Shown here piece by piece: positions 43,732-52,486 of a stretch of DNA of 64,000 nt. The stretch is from NCBI GenBank assembly GCA_016699735.1, contig CP065008.1, positions 1,488,001 to 1,552,000 on the forward strand, in the 5' to 3' direction. This DNA is from Alphaproteobacteria bacterium. GTDB taxonomy: Bacteria > Pseudomonadota > Alphaproteobacteria > Micavibrionales > Micavibrionaceae. The notes below the pieces were generated by a model that searched no databases, was not told where the DNA came from, and saw only the letters and a list, made by a program, of their open reading frames with translations. Each line of letters starts with the position of its first letter. The first letter of the stretch is position 1. Both the position numbers and the translations under genes were made by a program.

Positions 43732-43767
43732 TTGTCAGGACGCAGTCCGTGCGGCATTGTCAGGACG
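43732..43767 (+). promoter_or_regulatory. Tandem direct repeats upstream of the TSUP operon
   Basis: TTGTCAGGACG occurs twice (43732-43742 and 43757-43767), 25 bases apart, in the 88-base gap before the GTG start of the TSUP gene. Such spacing can hold two protomers of a regulator on one face of the helix only if the pitch allows about 2.4 turns, so an operator is possible but unproven. Confidence 0.35.
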
Positions 43768-43780
43768 ATAGGAACCCGCC

Positions 43781-44692
43781 GTGCAAATCTATTTGCCCAT
43801 CGCTGAAATCTCCGTCCCGATTGAATCCATCGTCATTCTGGGCGCGTTCGTGGGTTTCATCTCCGGCGTTTTCGGGGTCGGCGGGGGGTTCCTGACCACG
43901 CCCTTGCTGATTTTCATGGGCATTCCGGCGCCGATCGCGGTGGGCACACAGTCCTGCCAGCTTGTGGCTTCGGGTATCGGTGGAGTCATGGGGTATTGGA
44001 GACGCGGCAACGTTGATTTTCTGATTGGCTCGGTCATGCTCGTGGGCGGGATCATGGGGGCAGCCATCGGGATTTTCTTCTTCCGCTCCCTGCAGTATAT
44101 CGGCCAGATCGATCTCGTGATTTCCGTCCTGTATATCGTGCTGCTAGGGTCGATCGGCCTGATGATGCTCTTTGAGGGGTTTTTTACCATCATTAAGCCC
44201 AAATCGGTGCGCTCCGAATTCAACCGCCTCAAAAGCCCGCCTTTTATTGCCCGTCTTCCCTATAAAATGCGCTTTGCCCGCTCCAAACTTTACATTAGCG
44301 CCCTGGTCCCCGGCGCGATAGGTTTTTTCAGCGGTTTCTTGGTTTCGGTGATGGGCGTCGGCGGCGGATTTTTTTTGGTCCCCGCGATGATCTACATTCT
44401 GGGGATGCCGACCCTCTTGGTCGCCGGAACCTCTCTCTATCAGATTATCTTCACCAGCGCCTTTTCCGTGATGATGCACGCCATCGTCAGCCAGACCGTG
44501 GATTTCATTCTTGCATTCTACCTGATCGCCGGCGGGGTGATTGGGGTGAAGTTCGGCGTGATGTTCTCCCGCAGAATCACCGGCGCTAGGGCGCGGGTGA
44601 TCCTGGCTCTCATGGTTCTGGCGGTCTGCCTGCAACTGGGAATCCAGCTCTTCCTGCAGCCCTCCAATCTCTTCGAGGTGGTTGTGGAATGA
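43781..44692 (+). CDS. TSUP family (TauE/SafE) anion exporter
   Basis: A 303-residue membrane protein of the TauE/SafE family, which exports sulfite or related sulfonates in known cases. Two repeats of the family signature are visible: GVFGVGGGFLTTPLLI near residue 30 and VMGVGGGFFLVPAMIY near residue 195, each at the start of a four-helix half. The start is GTG 43781. The stop overlaps the next gene's ATG (ATGA), and a UspA gene follows, so three genes form one operon. With cysE and cysK elsewhere in the window, a sulfur role is plausible. Confidence 0.88.
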   Translation: MQIYLPIAEISVPIESIVILGAFVGFISGVFGVGGGFLTTPLLIFMGIPAPIAVGTQSCQLVASGIGGVMGYWRRGNVDFLIGSVMLVGGIMGAAIGIFFFRSLQYIGQIDLVISVLYIVLLGSIGLMMLFEGFFTIIKPKSVRSEFNRLKSPPFIARLPYKMRFARSKLYISALVPGAIGFFSGFLVSVMGVGGGFFLVPAMIYILGMPTLLVAGTSLYQIIFTSAFSVMMHAIVSQTVDFILAFYLIAGGVIGVKFGVMFSRRITGARARVILALMVLAVCLQLGIQLFLQPSNLFEVVVE

Positions 44693-45435
44693 AGGGGTTA
44701 TTGGCTTGCATCCTTATGTTTTCGGTCTTGTTCGCCTCTGCGGCGCGGGCGCAGGACAAGGTTTTGAGCATCGAACTCGCCTTCGACCATATTGACGTGA
44801 CCTCTGGCTTCTCCGGCGCACAGATCGAGGTCTTCGGCCACCGGAGGGATAAATTTACCGATGTCGCGATCGTCGTGACAGGCCCGGAAAAAAATATCAC
44901 CGTCTGGCGCAAGGCCAGAATTCTGGGCGCATGGATCAACCGTTACGCCATCCGTTTCCGCAAGATGCCTCTCTATTATGGATATGCGGTCGGTGAGGGC
45001 GAAGTTTTCAAGGACGCCGAATTGATGAAGACCAGCGGAATAGGGTTGGACGCCCTGATGATCGGTAAAGCCGATATGAAAAGCTCCTCGGATAAAATCG
45101 GCAATCATCAGGAGTCTCTGCTGGGTTCGATGCGCTCAAAAAACCTGTATCCGACGGATCCGTTAAAAATTAACTATCTCAACGACTACTTTTTCCGCAC
45201 CCGTTTCCAACTCCCGGCCAGCGCCCCGACCGGAACCTACAAAATCCGCAGCTTTCTCTTCAAGGAGGGAAAGCTGGTGGAAACCGATATGGACACCCTG
45301 AAAGTGGAGCAGGTGGGATTGAACGCCTTTATTTTTGAGGCAGCCCACAAGCATGAGGCTCTTTATGGAATATTCTGCGTTGTTCTGGCGCTGGTCAGCG
45401 GCTGGTTCGTGGGCATTTTGCGTGTGAGGGCTTGA
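44689..45435 (+). CDS. TIGR02186 family membrane-associated protein
   Basis: A 248-residue protein with a cleavable signal (ending ARAQ) and a C-terminal transmembrane helix (about residues 222-242). The mature start VLSIELAFDHIDVTSGFSG and the following GAQIEVFG-type strand match the TIGR02186 family, which is repeatedly found beside TSUP exporters; its role is unknown. The ATGA overlap with the exporter gene supports a joint function. Confidence 0.85.
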   Translation: MKGLLACILMFSVLFASAARAQDKVLSIELAFDHIDVTSGFSGAQIEVFGHRRDKFTDVAIVVTGPEKNITVWRKARILGAWINRYAIRFRKMPLYYGYAVGEGEVFKDAELMKTSGIGLDALMIGKADMKSSSDKIGNHQESLLGSMRSKNLYPTDPLKINYLNDYFFRTRFQLPASAPTGTYKIRSFLFKEGKLVETDMDTLKVEQVGLNAFIFEAAHKHEALYGIFCVVLALVSGWFVGILRVRA

Positions 45436-45466
45436 GTGTGCTAACTCTGCAAAGGAGGAAAATCCG

Positions 45467-45931
45467 ATGACTCTGGCAAAACAGCATAAGGAGGGCGGCA
45501 TCTACCTTCTGGTCGTGGATGTCACCGCCGAGTTTTCAGTGGCCGTAGACTATGCGGCTGATTTCGCCCAAGCGAATAACGGTCACATCGCCCTGCTCAA
45601 CATAATGGAAATCGAGCATTTCGACCACTGGGGGAATATTGAGGACAAGGTCAAAAAGGAAATGCGGACACAGGCGGAAACGATGATCTGGGAAGCGGCC
45701 GGAAGGATTACCGCACGCACCGGCATGGTTCCGATGGTCTGCATAGAGGAGGGCAGCCGTAGCGACGTGATTCTGGAAACGATAGAGGCCTACCCCGAAA
45801 TTTGTATGCTGATTCTGGGGGGCGACTCCCATTCCTCCAATCCGGGGCCGCTGGTCACCTATTTCGCCGGAAAGGGTCTCTCAAAGCTCAGGGTACCCCT
45901 GATGATCGTCCCCGGCCATTTGCAGGTTTAA
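45467..45931 (+). CDS. Universal stress protein (UspA family)
   Basis: A 154-residue single USP domain. The start LLVVDVTAEFSVAVDYAADFA and the end segment LGGDSHSSNPGPLVTYFAGKG (split motif G-x2-G-x9-G-[ST] in a variant form) support the family and suggest nucleotide binding. A strong AAAGGAGG ribosome-binding site precedes the ATG. It is the third gene of the TSUP operon and may respond to the same stress. Confidence 0.88.
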   Translation: MTLAKQHKEGGIYLLVVDVTAEFSVAVDYAADFAQANNGHIALLNIMEIEHFDHWGNIEDKVKKEMRTQAETMIWEAAGRITARTGMVPMVCIEEGSRSDVILETIEAYPEICMLILGGDSHSSNPGPLVTYFAGKGLSKLRVPLMIVPGHLQV

Positions 45932-45990
45932 GGTTGCATTCGGCTCGTAACGCAGGTAAGCATTTTCCCGAATAGAGGAAGAGGCCAGAA

Positions 45991-46551
45991 ATGTTCATCC
46001 AGACCGAAACCACGCCGAACCCCGCCACGCTGAAATTCCTGCCCGGACAGGCCGTACTTTCTTCTGGCACTTTGGATTTTGCCCGGAAAGAAGAGGCGAC
46101 CCCTTCGCCGCTGGCCCTGAGGCTTTTCAGCCTCGAAGGCGTAAGTCGCGTCTTTCTTGCGGCCGATTATGTGTCCGTCAGCAAAGCCGCAGATACAGAT
46201 TGGTCGGTTCTCAAGCCCATGGTTCTCGCCGTTCTGATGGATCATCTGGCCACAGGCCAACCCGTTCTCGACCCGTCCTTCAAGGCACAATCTGCTCATA
46301 AAGTCGGACAGGAAGACGAAATCTCCCTCCAGATCCGAGAGCTTCTGGACACACGGGTCCGCCCGATGGTGGCGATGGACGGCGGCGACATCGTGTTTGA
46401 ATCCTTTGAGGGCGGCATTGTGTATCTGAAAATGCGCGGCGCCTGCTCGGGCTGCCCCAGTTCGACCGCCACGCTGAAAAGCGGAATCGAGAATATGCTC
46501 CGCCATTATATCCCGGAGGTGCAGGAAGTCCGCGCCGTGGGGGATCATTGA
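45991..46551 (+). CDS. Nfu-type Fe-S cluster carrier (NifU C-terminal domain)
   Basis: A 186-residue Fe-S scaffold/carrier. The N-terminal Nfu_N domain begins MFIQTETTPNPATLKFLPG and the C-terminal domain has RGACSGCPSSTATLKSGI with the CxxC that binds a 4Fe-4S cluster. The alphaproteobacterial NfuA/Nfu1 type is the best match. Its stop overlaps the TTG start of tsaB, so both are translated together. Confidence 0.93.
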   Translation: MFIQTETTPNPATLKFLPGQAVLSSGTLDFARKEEATPSPLALRLFSLEGVSRVFLAADYVSVSKAADTDWSVLKPMVLAVLMDHLATGQPVLDPSFKAQSAHKVGQEDEISLQIRELLDTRVRPMVAMDGGDIVFESFEGGIVYLKMRGACSGCPSSTATLKSGIENMLRHYIPEVQEVRAVGDH

Positions 46552-47267
46552 ATCTCTCCTTGACCAAACCTCTGGTCCTTTCCATCGATAGCGCCCTCAA
46601 CGGTTGCGCCGTCGGTCTCCTGGACAGCAAGGACGATATCCCTTTGGCGGCATCGTCGAGGGAAATGTCCTCCGGTCAGGCCGAACACCTCGTGCCGATG
46701 ATCGAGCAAGTCCTGGCCGCCGCCGGAAGACAATACGGAGAGATCGGCTTGATCGCCGTGGTGAATGGCCCCGGCGCCTTCACCGGAATCAGGATAGGCA
46801 TAGCTGCCGCCAAGGCGTTGGGCTTGGCTTTGGAGATTCCCGTGATCGGAGTCGGCACCTTTGAGACCATCCTGAACACCGCCCTGCAAAGGGAGGAAAA
46901 TAGGGGTTACGCCCGTTACCTTGTGCTTCTTGAAACCAAACGCACCGATTTCTACGTTCAGCAGTTTGACGCGCAAGGGAACACCATAACGCATAGAAAA
47001 TGTGCATCCGCAGAAGCGATCAGAGACGAGCTATCAACGGAAAGGACTCTTCTCCTCGGCGATGCCGTAAAGAGGATTCAAAAAGAATGGGGAACGAACC
47101 CGGCCACAATCGCCGCTAGGGAAATCACCTTGGCGGACCCGATAGTCACGGCAAAAAGGGCGAAAGAATTGTTTCTGCAGGAAAATTTTTTTACGGAAAT
47201 TCAGCCTGTTTATCTGCGGGCGCCCGACGTGACGGTGCCAAAAACAGCAAAAAGTCGTGAAAAGTAA
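46548..47267 (+). CDS. tsaB: tRNA threonylcarbamoyladenosine biosynthesis protein TsaB
   Basis: Partner of TsaD in making t6A at tRNA position 37. The 239 residues have the TsaB start LVLSIDSALNGCAVGLLD and GPGAFTGIRIGIAAAKALGLA. The start is TTG 46548, overlapping the upstream stop (TTGA) with GGGGGA just before it; an in-frame TTG at 46560 is the alternative. The rimI gene that often follows tsaB is absent; mucR comes next instead. Confidence 0.92.
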   Translation: MNLSLTKPLVLSIDSALNGCAVGLLDSKDDIPLAASSREMSSGQAEHLVPMIEQVLAAAGRQYGEIGLIAVVNGPGAFTGIRIGIAAAKALGLALEIPVIGVGTFETILNTALQREENRGYARYLVLLETKRTDFYVQQFDAQGNTITHRKCASAEAIRDELSTERTLLLGDAVKRIQKEWGTNPATIAAREITLADPIVTAKRAKELFLQENFFTEIQPVYLRAPDVTVPKTAKSREK

Positions 47268-47305
47268 AAGGTAAATATTCGCAATAAAAATATTTATGTT
47301 TTTCC

Positions 47306-47335
47306 TTGCCTTTAAATGACGTTTAGGCGTATTTT
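47306..47335 (+). promoter_or_regulatory. Possible promoter of mucR
   Basis: TTGCCT (47306-47311), an 18-base spacer and TATTTT (47330-47335) lie in an AT-rich gap of 112 bases before the MucR gene. The flanking AT-rich runs could be MucR-binding sites for autoregulation, as is usual in this family. Confidence 0.4.
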
Positions 47336-47379
47336 CTGCTCCGGGTAAAATTTTCAAATAATCACTTTCTTATATACGG

Positions 47380-47817
47380 ATGAGTAGAATGGTTGAAGCA
47401 AGAGCTGAAAAAACAAGTGACAATATTGGCAGGGAAGATCTTTTGGCGATGACGACGGAAATCGTCTCAGCCTATCTGTCGAATAACACTTTACAGGCGG
47501 GTGAGATCTCCGCAGTGATAGAGCAGGTTTATAAAACGGTTGCCAATCTGAACACCGAAACTTCTGTAACGGCTGACCGCCCGCAGCCCGCAGTTCCGAT
47601 CAAGCGTTCCATAACGCCCGATTACATCATCTGCCTGGAGGACGGCAAGAAGCTGAAAATGCTCAAGCGTCACCTCAAGACGGCCTACAACATGACGCCC
47701 GAAGAATACCGGGAGCGCTGGGGGCTGCCTGCTGACTATCCGATGGTTGCGCCAAATTATGCGCGTCGCCGCAGCAAGCTGGCCAAGGACATTGGTCTGG
47801 GCACACGCGGCCGCTAA
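47380..47817 (+). CDS. mucR: MucR/Ros family transcriptional regulator
   Basis: A 145-residue zinc-finger-like regulator found mainly in alphaproteobacteria, where it controls envelope, motility and cell-cycle genes. The C-terminal domain carries DYIICLEDGKKLKMLKRHLK, followed by YNMTPEEYRERWGLPADYPMV and YARRRSKLAKDIGLG. The first Cys and two His of the zinc site are visible, though the usual CxxC spacing is reduced to a single Cys (IICLEDG), as in several MucR members. A second start at 47389 is possible. Confidence 0.94.
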   Translation: MSRMVEARAEKTSDNIGREDLLAMTTEIVSAYLSNNTLQAGEISAVIEQVYKTVANLNTETSVTADRPQPAVPIKRSITPDYIICLEDGKKLKMLKRHLKTAYNMTPEEYRERWGLPADYPMVAPNYARRRSKLAKDIGLGTRGR

Positions 47818-47832
47818 CTTTAGCGCGTAAGT

Positions 47833-48663
47833 TTATGAACTCAGCGCCTTGCCGCGATCTCTTGCGGCGAGGAGTGCTTGATCGAAAAGCCTCTGCAAAG
47901 ACTCGTCTTTCATAAGAACCTGAAGCGCGGCTTCGGTCGTGCCGCCGGGGCTGGTGACGTTTTGCCGGAGTTGAGCCGCAGGGATGTCCGGCGAAGCTTC
48001 AGCCAGAGCGGCGCTGCCAATGACCGTCTGCCGAGCCAGAATCATGGCTTGATCGGGGGAAAGGCCGAGTTTCTCTCCGGCCTTGGCCATAGCTTCGATC
48101 AAAAGGAACACATACGCCGGACCACTGCCCGAAAGGGCGGTGACCGCATCCATCAGATCTTCATCGCCCATCCAGATCAAAGAGCCTGCACAGCCGAGAA
48201 GCCGCAAGGCCATCTCCTTGTGTTCACGGGTGACAGAGGCATTAGCGACAGCTGCGATGACACCGCGCCCGATGGAGGCTGGGGTATTGGGCATCGAGCG
48301 TATAACCGACTGCTTGGCGCCGAGTATTTGCTCAAAAATTTTGAGAGGTTTTCCGGCGGCAATAGAAAGAAACAAGGTTTTCTTAAAATTGTGACGGGCA
48401 ATTTTTTCAACTACAGAATTCAGGATTTGCGGCTTAACCGCAATAAGCGCGACATCGGGCTCTTTCTGAAACTGCCCTGGAACGTCCTTCTCATGGACAA
48501 TTCGCGGATCTTTCGCCAGAGCCTCAGGCAGGGGAGTAGGGTCGATTACGATAAAATGCGAGGCAAGCTTTTGATCAAGCCACCGCTCAAGCAAAGCTGA
48601 TCCCATCTTCCCGCACCCGACCAGAAGGACAGTATGGATCGGGTTGTGCGTAAGGGCTGTCAT
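47833..48663 (-). CDS. proC: Pyrroline-5-carboxylate reductase
   Basis: Last step of proline synthesis: reduces pyrroline-5-carboxylate with NAD(P)H. The 276 residues show the Rossmann start VLLVGCGKMGSALLERWL, the substrate loop SMPNTPASIGRGV, and the ProC signature ALSGSGPAYVFLLIEAM followed by SPGGTTEAALQVL. It is followed downstream (minus strand) by the convergent mucR region and preceded by the YbjN gene. Confidence 0.95.
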   Translation of the reverse strand: MTALTHNPIHTVLLVGCGKMGSALLERWLDQKLASHFIVIDPTPLPEALAKDPRIVHEKDVPGQFQKEPDVALIAVKPQILNSVVEKIARHNFKKTLFLSIAAGKPLKIFEQILGAKQSVIRSMPNTPASIGRGVIAAVANASVTREHKEMALRLLGCAGSLIWMGDEDLMDAVTALSGSGPAYVFLLIEAMAKAGEKLGLSPDQAMILARQTVIGSAALAEASPDIPAAQLRQNVTSPGGTTEAALQVLMKDESLQRLFDQALLAARDRGKALSS

Positions 48664-48685
48664 AAAGTCTCAATCGGATATGAAA

Positions 48686-49189
48686 TTACGACTCCCCGGC
48701 CGTTTCCATCAGCGCCAGAGACAGATGCTCGGGATTGGCCGGTTGCTTGCGGGAAAGCAATTCAAACACGGGGTAAAAACGTTCGCAATGCGCGAGGGAG
48801 ATATCAATGAGATCGCCGAGATAGGCGCTGCTTTCATGAAACTCGTATCCTTTCATCAGGCAGGTCTGGCGGTAGGAGGGAACCAAAGTCCGCCGGGCGA
48901 TTTCAAAATGCCCCATCCAGGATTCTTCGTTCATGTCCAAAAGCGCTGAACTGGCCAGAGCCATATTGTCGGCTCGAACGGACAAATCGAACTCACAGGT
49001 GAATTGCAAAGCGCTCAGATTTTTTTGCCAGATGAAAAAAAGTCTGTAGGCGCAGGTTCTGCCTTTGATCTGAACGGTCAGGCAATCATTGTCGGTACGG
49101 TCGAAAACCCAGTTTTGTTCCGAGAGAATCTCTTCAACGCTGTCCAGAGGATTTAAACCCTGTTCCGTAAATTCCGTTCTGCTAACCAT
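48686..49189 (-). CDS. YbjN domain protein
   Basis: About 167 residues from ATG 49189. The domain start PLDSVEEILSEQNWVFDRTD and CEFDLSVRADNMALASSALLDMNE followed by SWMGHFEI match the YbjN family (type III secretion chaperone-like fold, role unknown). The longer open frame to 49489 runs over the ubiK gene in another frame and is not coding. In other alphaproteobacteria it also sits between proC and ubiK. Confidence 0.88.
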   Translation of the reverse strand: MVSRTEFTEQGLNPLDSVEEILSEQNWVFDRTDNDCLTVQIKGRTCAYRLFFIWQKNLSALQFTCEFDLSVRADNMALASSALLDMNEESWMGHFEIARRTLVPSYRQTCLMKGYEFHESSAYLGDLIDISLAHCERFYPVFELLSRKQPANPEHLSLALMETAGES

Positions 49190-49226
49190 CACGCACCCCG
49201 AATTATCATTATAACCTAAATAAAAA

Positions 49227-49514
49227 TCACGAACCCTTTTTCTTACGCGAGGTCGGACGTTTGGACGTCTTAGCCTCCGTACCCTCAAGCGCCGAAAGGC
49301 GTTTCTTAAGACTTTCAATCTCATCGCGCTGGGTTTCAACAACCAGTTCAAGCCGCTCGAAATCCTCACGCGGAACGAGATCAAGCTTGAGGGCAAGGCT
49401 GTCCAGACGGTGACGGAAATTTTCGTTGGCTTGTTTCCCGGCTTCCCCGAGAAGCGTAGCAGCCCCACCGGCAAGCCGGGCCAGATCATCGATTATTTTT
49501 TCCCGCGAAACCAT
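49227..49514 (-). CDS. ubiK: UbiK/BMFP family accessory factor
   Basis: A 95-residue protein of the BMFP/YqiC group, needed for efficient ubiquinone synthesis in enterobacteria. The N-terminal amphipathic helix (KIIDDLARLAGGAATLLGEA) and the C-terminal coiled coil (LELVVETQRDEIESLKKRL) match. A Lys/Arg-rich tail follows. It is divergent from lgt, with about 165 bases between. Confidence 0.88.
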   Translation of the reverse strand: MVSREKIIDDLARLAGGAATLLGEAGKQANENFRHRLDSLALKLDLVPREDFERLELVVETQRDEIESLKKRLSALEGTEAKTSKRPTSRKKKGS

Positions 49515-49679
49515 GCTTTTTTACCCGTCCGCAAAGTTGGCGGCTTTCTAACACGCCTGTCGGGGTTTTGCAAGTTTCATAACCCCTTGCAGCACAAGGT
49601 TACCCCCCGATTTATCGTCCTCGGCGGCATATGCCCACAAAGGGGTTTACAAACGCCCCGGACGGACGGATAAAGGCCT

Positions 49680-50510
49680 ATGGCATTCCAGTTCCCGGAG
49701 ATTGACCCCATAGCCCTTGAAATCGGCCCCCTTGCGGTCCGCTGGTATGCCTTGTCCTATATGGTCGGAATCCTTCTGGGCTGGCGGTATGCGTTGAATC
49801 TGGCTGGCAGGGGGCAGGAGGGGGATCGCCCGTCAGCCACCGAAATCGACGATTTTATAACATGGGCGGTTCTGGGGGTCATCGCGGGCGGGCGTCTGGG
49901 GTATGTCCTGTTCTATGCGCCGGGCGTCTATCTCGAAAGCCCGCTGGAAGCCCTGATGGTCTGGAAGGGCGGAATGTCCTTCCATGGCGGGATGCTGGGC
50001 GTCCTTCTAGCCATGATTCTGTATGCCCGCAAACGGCAAATCCCCCTGTTGCGCCTGTCGGATATCGTCTGCGCCGCTGTGCCGATCGGCCTGTTTTTCG
50101 GGCGACTGGCCAATTTCGTCAATGCCGAACTCTATGGAAAGCATACTGACGTCTGGTGGGGTGTGATCTTTCCTGACGGTTCAGGTCTCCCCCGCCACCC
50201 GAGCCAGCTCTATGAGGCCTTTCTGGAGGGGATAGTCCTGTTCACCCTTTTGGCCGTGCTTATCAGAAAACCCTCCATCCGCAATCGCCCCGGCATAGTG
50301 TCTGGCGTTTTCCTGATCGGCTACGGCACTTTCCGTTTTCTGGTGGAAACAGTCCGCGAACCGGATACGCAGATCGGCTACATCGCAGGACTCATCACCA
50401 TGGGCCAGCTGCTCTGCCTGCCGATGATCCTTATCGGTGTTTTTCTGGCCGTGCGTTCATCCCGTCAGAGTTCCGCGACAGCGCAGACAAAACCCCATGA
50501 ACCCGCTTGA
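49680..50510 (+). CDS. lgt: Prolipoprotein diacylglyceryl transferase
   Basis: Attaches diacylglycerol to the lipobox Cys of lipoproteins such as those at 25 kb and 29.6 kb. The 276 residues have the usual seven helices, the GRLANFVNAELYGK signature with its catalytic region, and HPSQLYEAFLEG. The diacylglycerol pool it produces from phosphatidylglycerol is separate from the one used by BtaA. The 3' end overlaps the MidA gene by 14 bases. Confidence 0.96.
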   Translation: MAFQFPEIDPIALEIGPLAVRWYALSYMVGILLGWRYALNLAGRGQEGDRPSATEIDDFITWAVLGVIAGGRLGYVLFYAPGVYLESPLEALMVWKGGMSFHGGMLGVLLAMILYARKRQIPLLRLSDIVCAAVPIGLFFGRLANFVNAELYGKHTDVWWGVIFPDGSGLPRHPSQLYEAFLEGIVLFTLLAVLIRKPSIRNRPGIVSGVFLIGYGTFRFLVETVREPDTQIGYIAGLITMGQLLCLPMILIGVFLAVRSSRQSSATAQTKPHEPA

Positions 50511-51585
50511 GTTGATTCTCGCTGCAAGGATCGCATCGCAAGGGCCGCTGGATATAGGCACGTTCATGGAACTGGCGCTCGGCCACCCCGAACACGGTTA
50601 TTACAGGAACCGCGACCCGCTGGGGCGGAGGGGAGATTTTACTACCGCTCCCGAAATCTCCCAGATATTCGGTGAACTGATCGGCCTTTGGGCCGCAGAA
50701 CTGTGGCGCCAGATGGGAAGCCCGAAAAAACTGATCCTCATGGAATGTGGCCCCGGACGCGGCACCCTGATGGCGGACGCTCTGAGAGCCGCAAAAAGCG
50801 TACAAGGCTTTATAGACTCGCTCGAAATCCACCTCCTTGAAACAAGCCCGGTTCTGCGCGAAATCCAGAAGCATAATCTTTCGGAATACGCCATACATTT
50901 TCACGAGAAACTGCCCCCGGATGCAGGAGGAGTTCCAGTCATAATCATCGGTAACGAGTTTCTGGACGCGCTGCCCGTCCGCCAGTTGATAAAGCGCGGC
51001 CACGAGTGGACAGAACGCGCCGTAAAATTTACGCCTGACGAAGGATTTGCTATCACGGAAAAACCCTGTGAAGTCAGCGTGAAAGACCCAGGAATGCCTC
51101 ACGCGGAGGAAGGAGAAATCGTTGAAATCAGCCCCGCCCAGAAGACCTTCATCTTACAAACGCTAAAACTTCTGAAGGCAGGGGGCGCAGCCTTGTTCAT
51201 CGACTACGGTCACATAAAGTCTGCCCCGGGTGACACACTTCAGGCCGTTCGAGATCATAAATATGCTGAGATACTCAAAGATATCGGAGAAGCCGACCTG
51301 ACCGCCCATGTGGATTTTGAACGCCTCTCTCAGGTCACCCGGAAGGCGGGGGCATGGGTCTACGGCCCGGTGACACAGTCGCATTTCCTCCTGTCTCTGG
51401 GCTTGGCTCAACGCGCTGAAACTTTGATCCGCGCTGCACAGTCACCCCATAGCCCTTCGGCTGAAAATTCGCTACAAGACATAAAGTCGGCTGTGCTGCG
51501 CCTGAGCGGTTCTGCCGGAATGGGCCAACTTTTTAAAGCCATATGTATCACTCATGACCGCACCCTCAGACCCGCAGGCTTCTAA
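50497..51585 (+). CDS. MidA/NDUFAF7-family methyltransferase
   Basis: A SAM-dependent methyltransferase of about 362 residues. The mitochondrial homologue NDUFAF7 methylates an Arg of a complex I subunit. The N-terminal FMELALGHPEHGYYRNRDP, FTTAPEISQIFGELIGLW, and SAM motif MECGPGRGTLMADALRA are diagnostic. ATG 50497 overlaps the lgt end. The lgt-midA-pgeF order is conserved in alphaproteobacteria. Confidence 0.92.
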   Translation: MNPLELILAARIASQGPLDIGTFMELALGHPEHGYYRNRDPLGRRGDFTTAPEISQIFGELIGLWAAELWRQMGSPKKLILMECGPGRGTLMADALRAAKSVQGFIDSLEIHLLETSPVLREIQKHNLSEYAIHFHEKLPPDAGGVPVIIIGNEFLDALPVRQLIKRGHEWTERAVKFTPDEGFAITEKPCEVSVKDPGMPHAEEGEIVEISPAQKTFILQTLKLLKAGGAALFIDYGHIKSAPGDTLQAVRDHKYAEILKDIGEADLTAHVDFERLSQVTRKAGAWVYGPVTQSHFLLSLGLAQRAETLIRAAQSPHSPSAENSLQDIKSAVLRLSGSAGMGQLFKAICITHDRTLRPAGF

Positions 51586-52375
51586 ACCCTCAATTTTCCG
51601 TCACCCGGATTTTTCAGCCGGACTGAACTCGAAAATCTTTTACGGCTTTTTCGGGCGGGCTGGAGGCGTCAGCGCGGGGGTCTTCTCCGGCCTGAATTGC
51701 GGGCAGGGGTCAGGCGATAACCCCGAACATATCGCCCGCAACCGCGCAATCGTGGCCGCAGAGGCCGGGATAAAGCCGAAAAATTTACTCTCCCTCTATC
51801 AGATCCATGGACCGCAATGCCTGCCCGTCGAAACCCCGTGGACGCCGGACGCAAGGCCGCAGGCCGACGCGATGGCCTCGGATAAGGCCGGAATAGGCTT
51901 GGGGATTCTGGTCGCTGATTGCGCCCCGGTGCTGTTCGCGGCCGAAAAACCGGAGGGAGCGCCCGTGATTGCCGCCGCTCATGCCGGCTGGAAGGGCGCT
52001 CTTTCAGGCGTTTTGGAGGCCGCGGTCCAAGCTTTAACGGATCAGGGCGCAAACCGCAAAACCATCCGCGCTTGCATCGGCCCGTGCATCGGCCCGCAAT
52101 CCTACGAGGTCACAGAAAATTTCTCCGAGCCGTTTCTGGAACATGACGCAGCCTCTGCCCGTTTCTTCAGAAAGTCAGCCAAACCCGGGCATCTCATGTT
52201 CGATCTGCCCTCTTATTGCGTCTGGCGTCTGGCCATGGCGGGAGTAACAAACGTATCGTGCCTGAATATGGACACCTGCGCCGACGAGCAGAGCTTCTAC
52301 AGTTACCGCCGGACCACCCACAGGAAAGAGCCGGATTACGGGCGCCAGATCGCAGTGATCGCCATAAAAATATAA
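51554..52375 (+). CDS. pgeF: PgeF/YfiH family peptidoglycan editing factor
   Basis: A 273-residue copper-oxidase-fold protein; family members hydrolyse mis-incorporated peptidoglycan precursors or act as purine nucleoside hydrolases/phosphorylases. The metal site is visible: ADCAPVLFA with its Cys, IAAAHAGWKGAL with a His, and the C-terminal NMDTCADEQSFYSYRR. The start overlaps the MidA end by 32 bases. Confidence 0.93.
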   Translation: MTAPSDPQASKPSIFRHPDFSAGLNSKIFYGFFGRAGGVSAGVFSGLNCGQGSGDNPEHIARNRAIVAAEAGIKPKNLLSLYQIHGPQCLPVETPWTPDARPQADAMASDKAGIGLGILVADCAPVLFAAEKPEGAPVIAAAHAGWKGALSGVLEAAVQALTDQGANRKTIRACIGPCIGPQSYEVTENFSEPFLEHDAASARFFRKSAKPGHLMFDLPSYCVWRLAMAGVTNVSCLNMDTCADEQSFYSYRRTTHRKEPDYGRQIAVIAIKI

Positions 52376-52486
52376 GCACTGCAATAAAAGTCGTTTCATT
52401 TTAAGACTTGATGACTTATAGTCCCCAGTCGGGGTCATAAGAAAATACGTGAGTAATCAACGTTCCGGGAGCCACGGGCGAGCGCA

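Noticed and set aside
48686..49489. Long version of the YbjN gene starting at 49489
   Set aside because: The extra N-terminus is antisense-free but lies across the ubiK gene in another frame and is very Arg-rich; the family start is at 49189.
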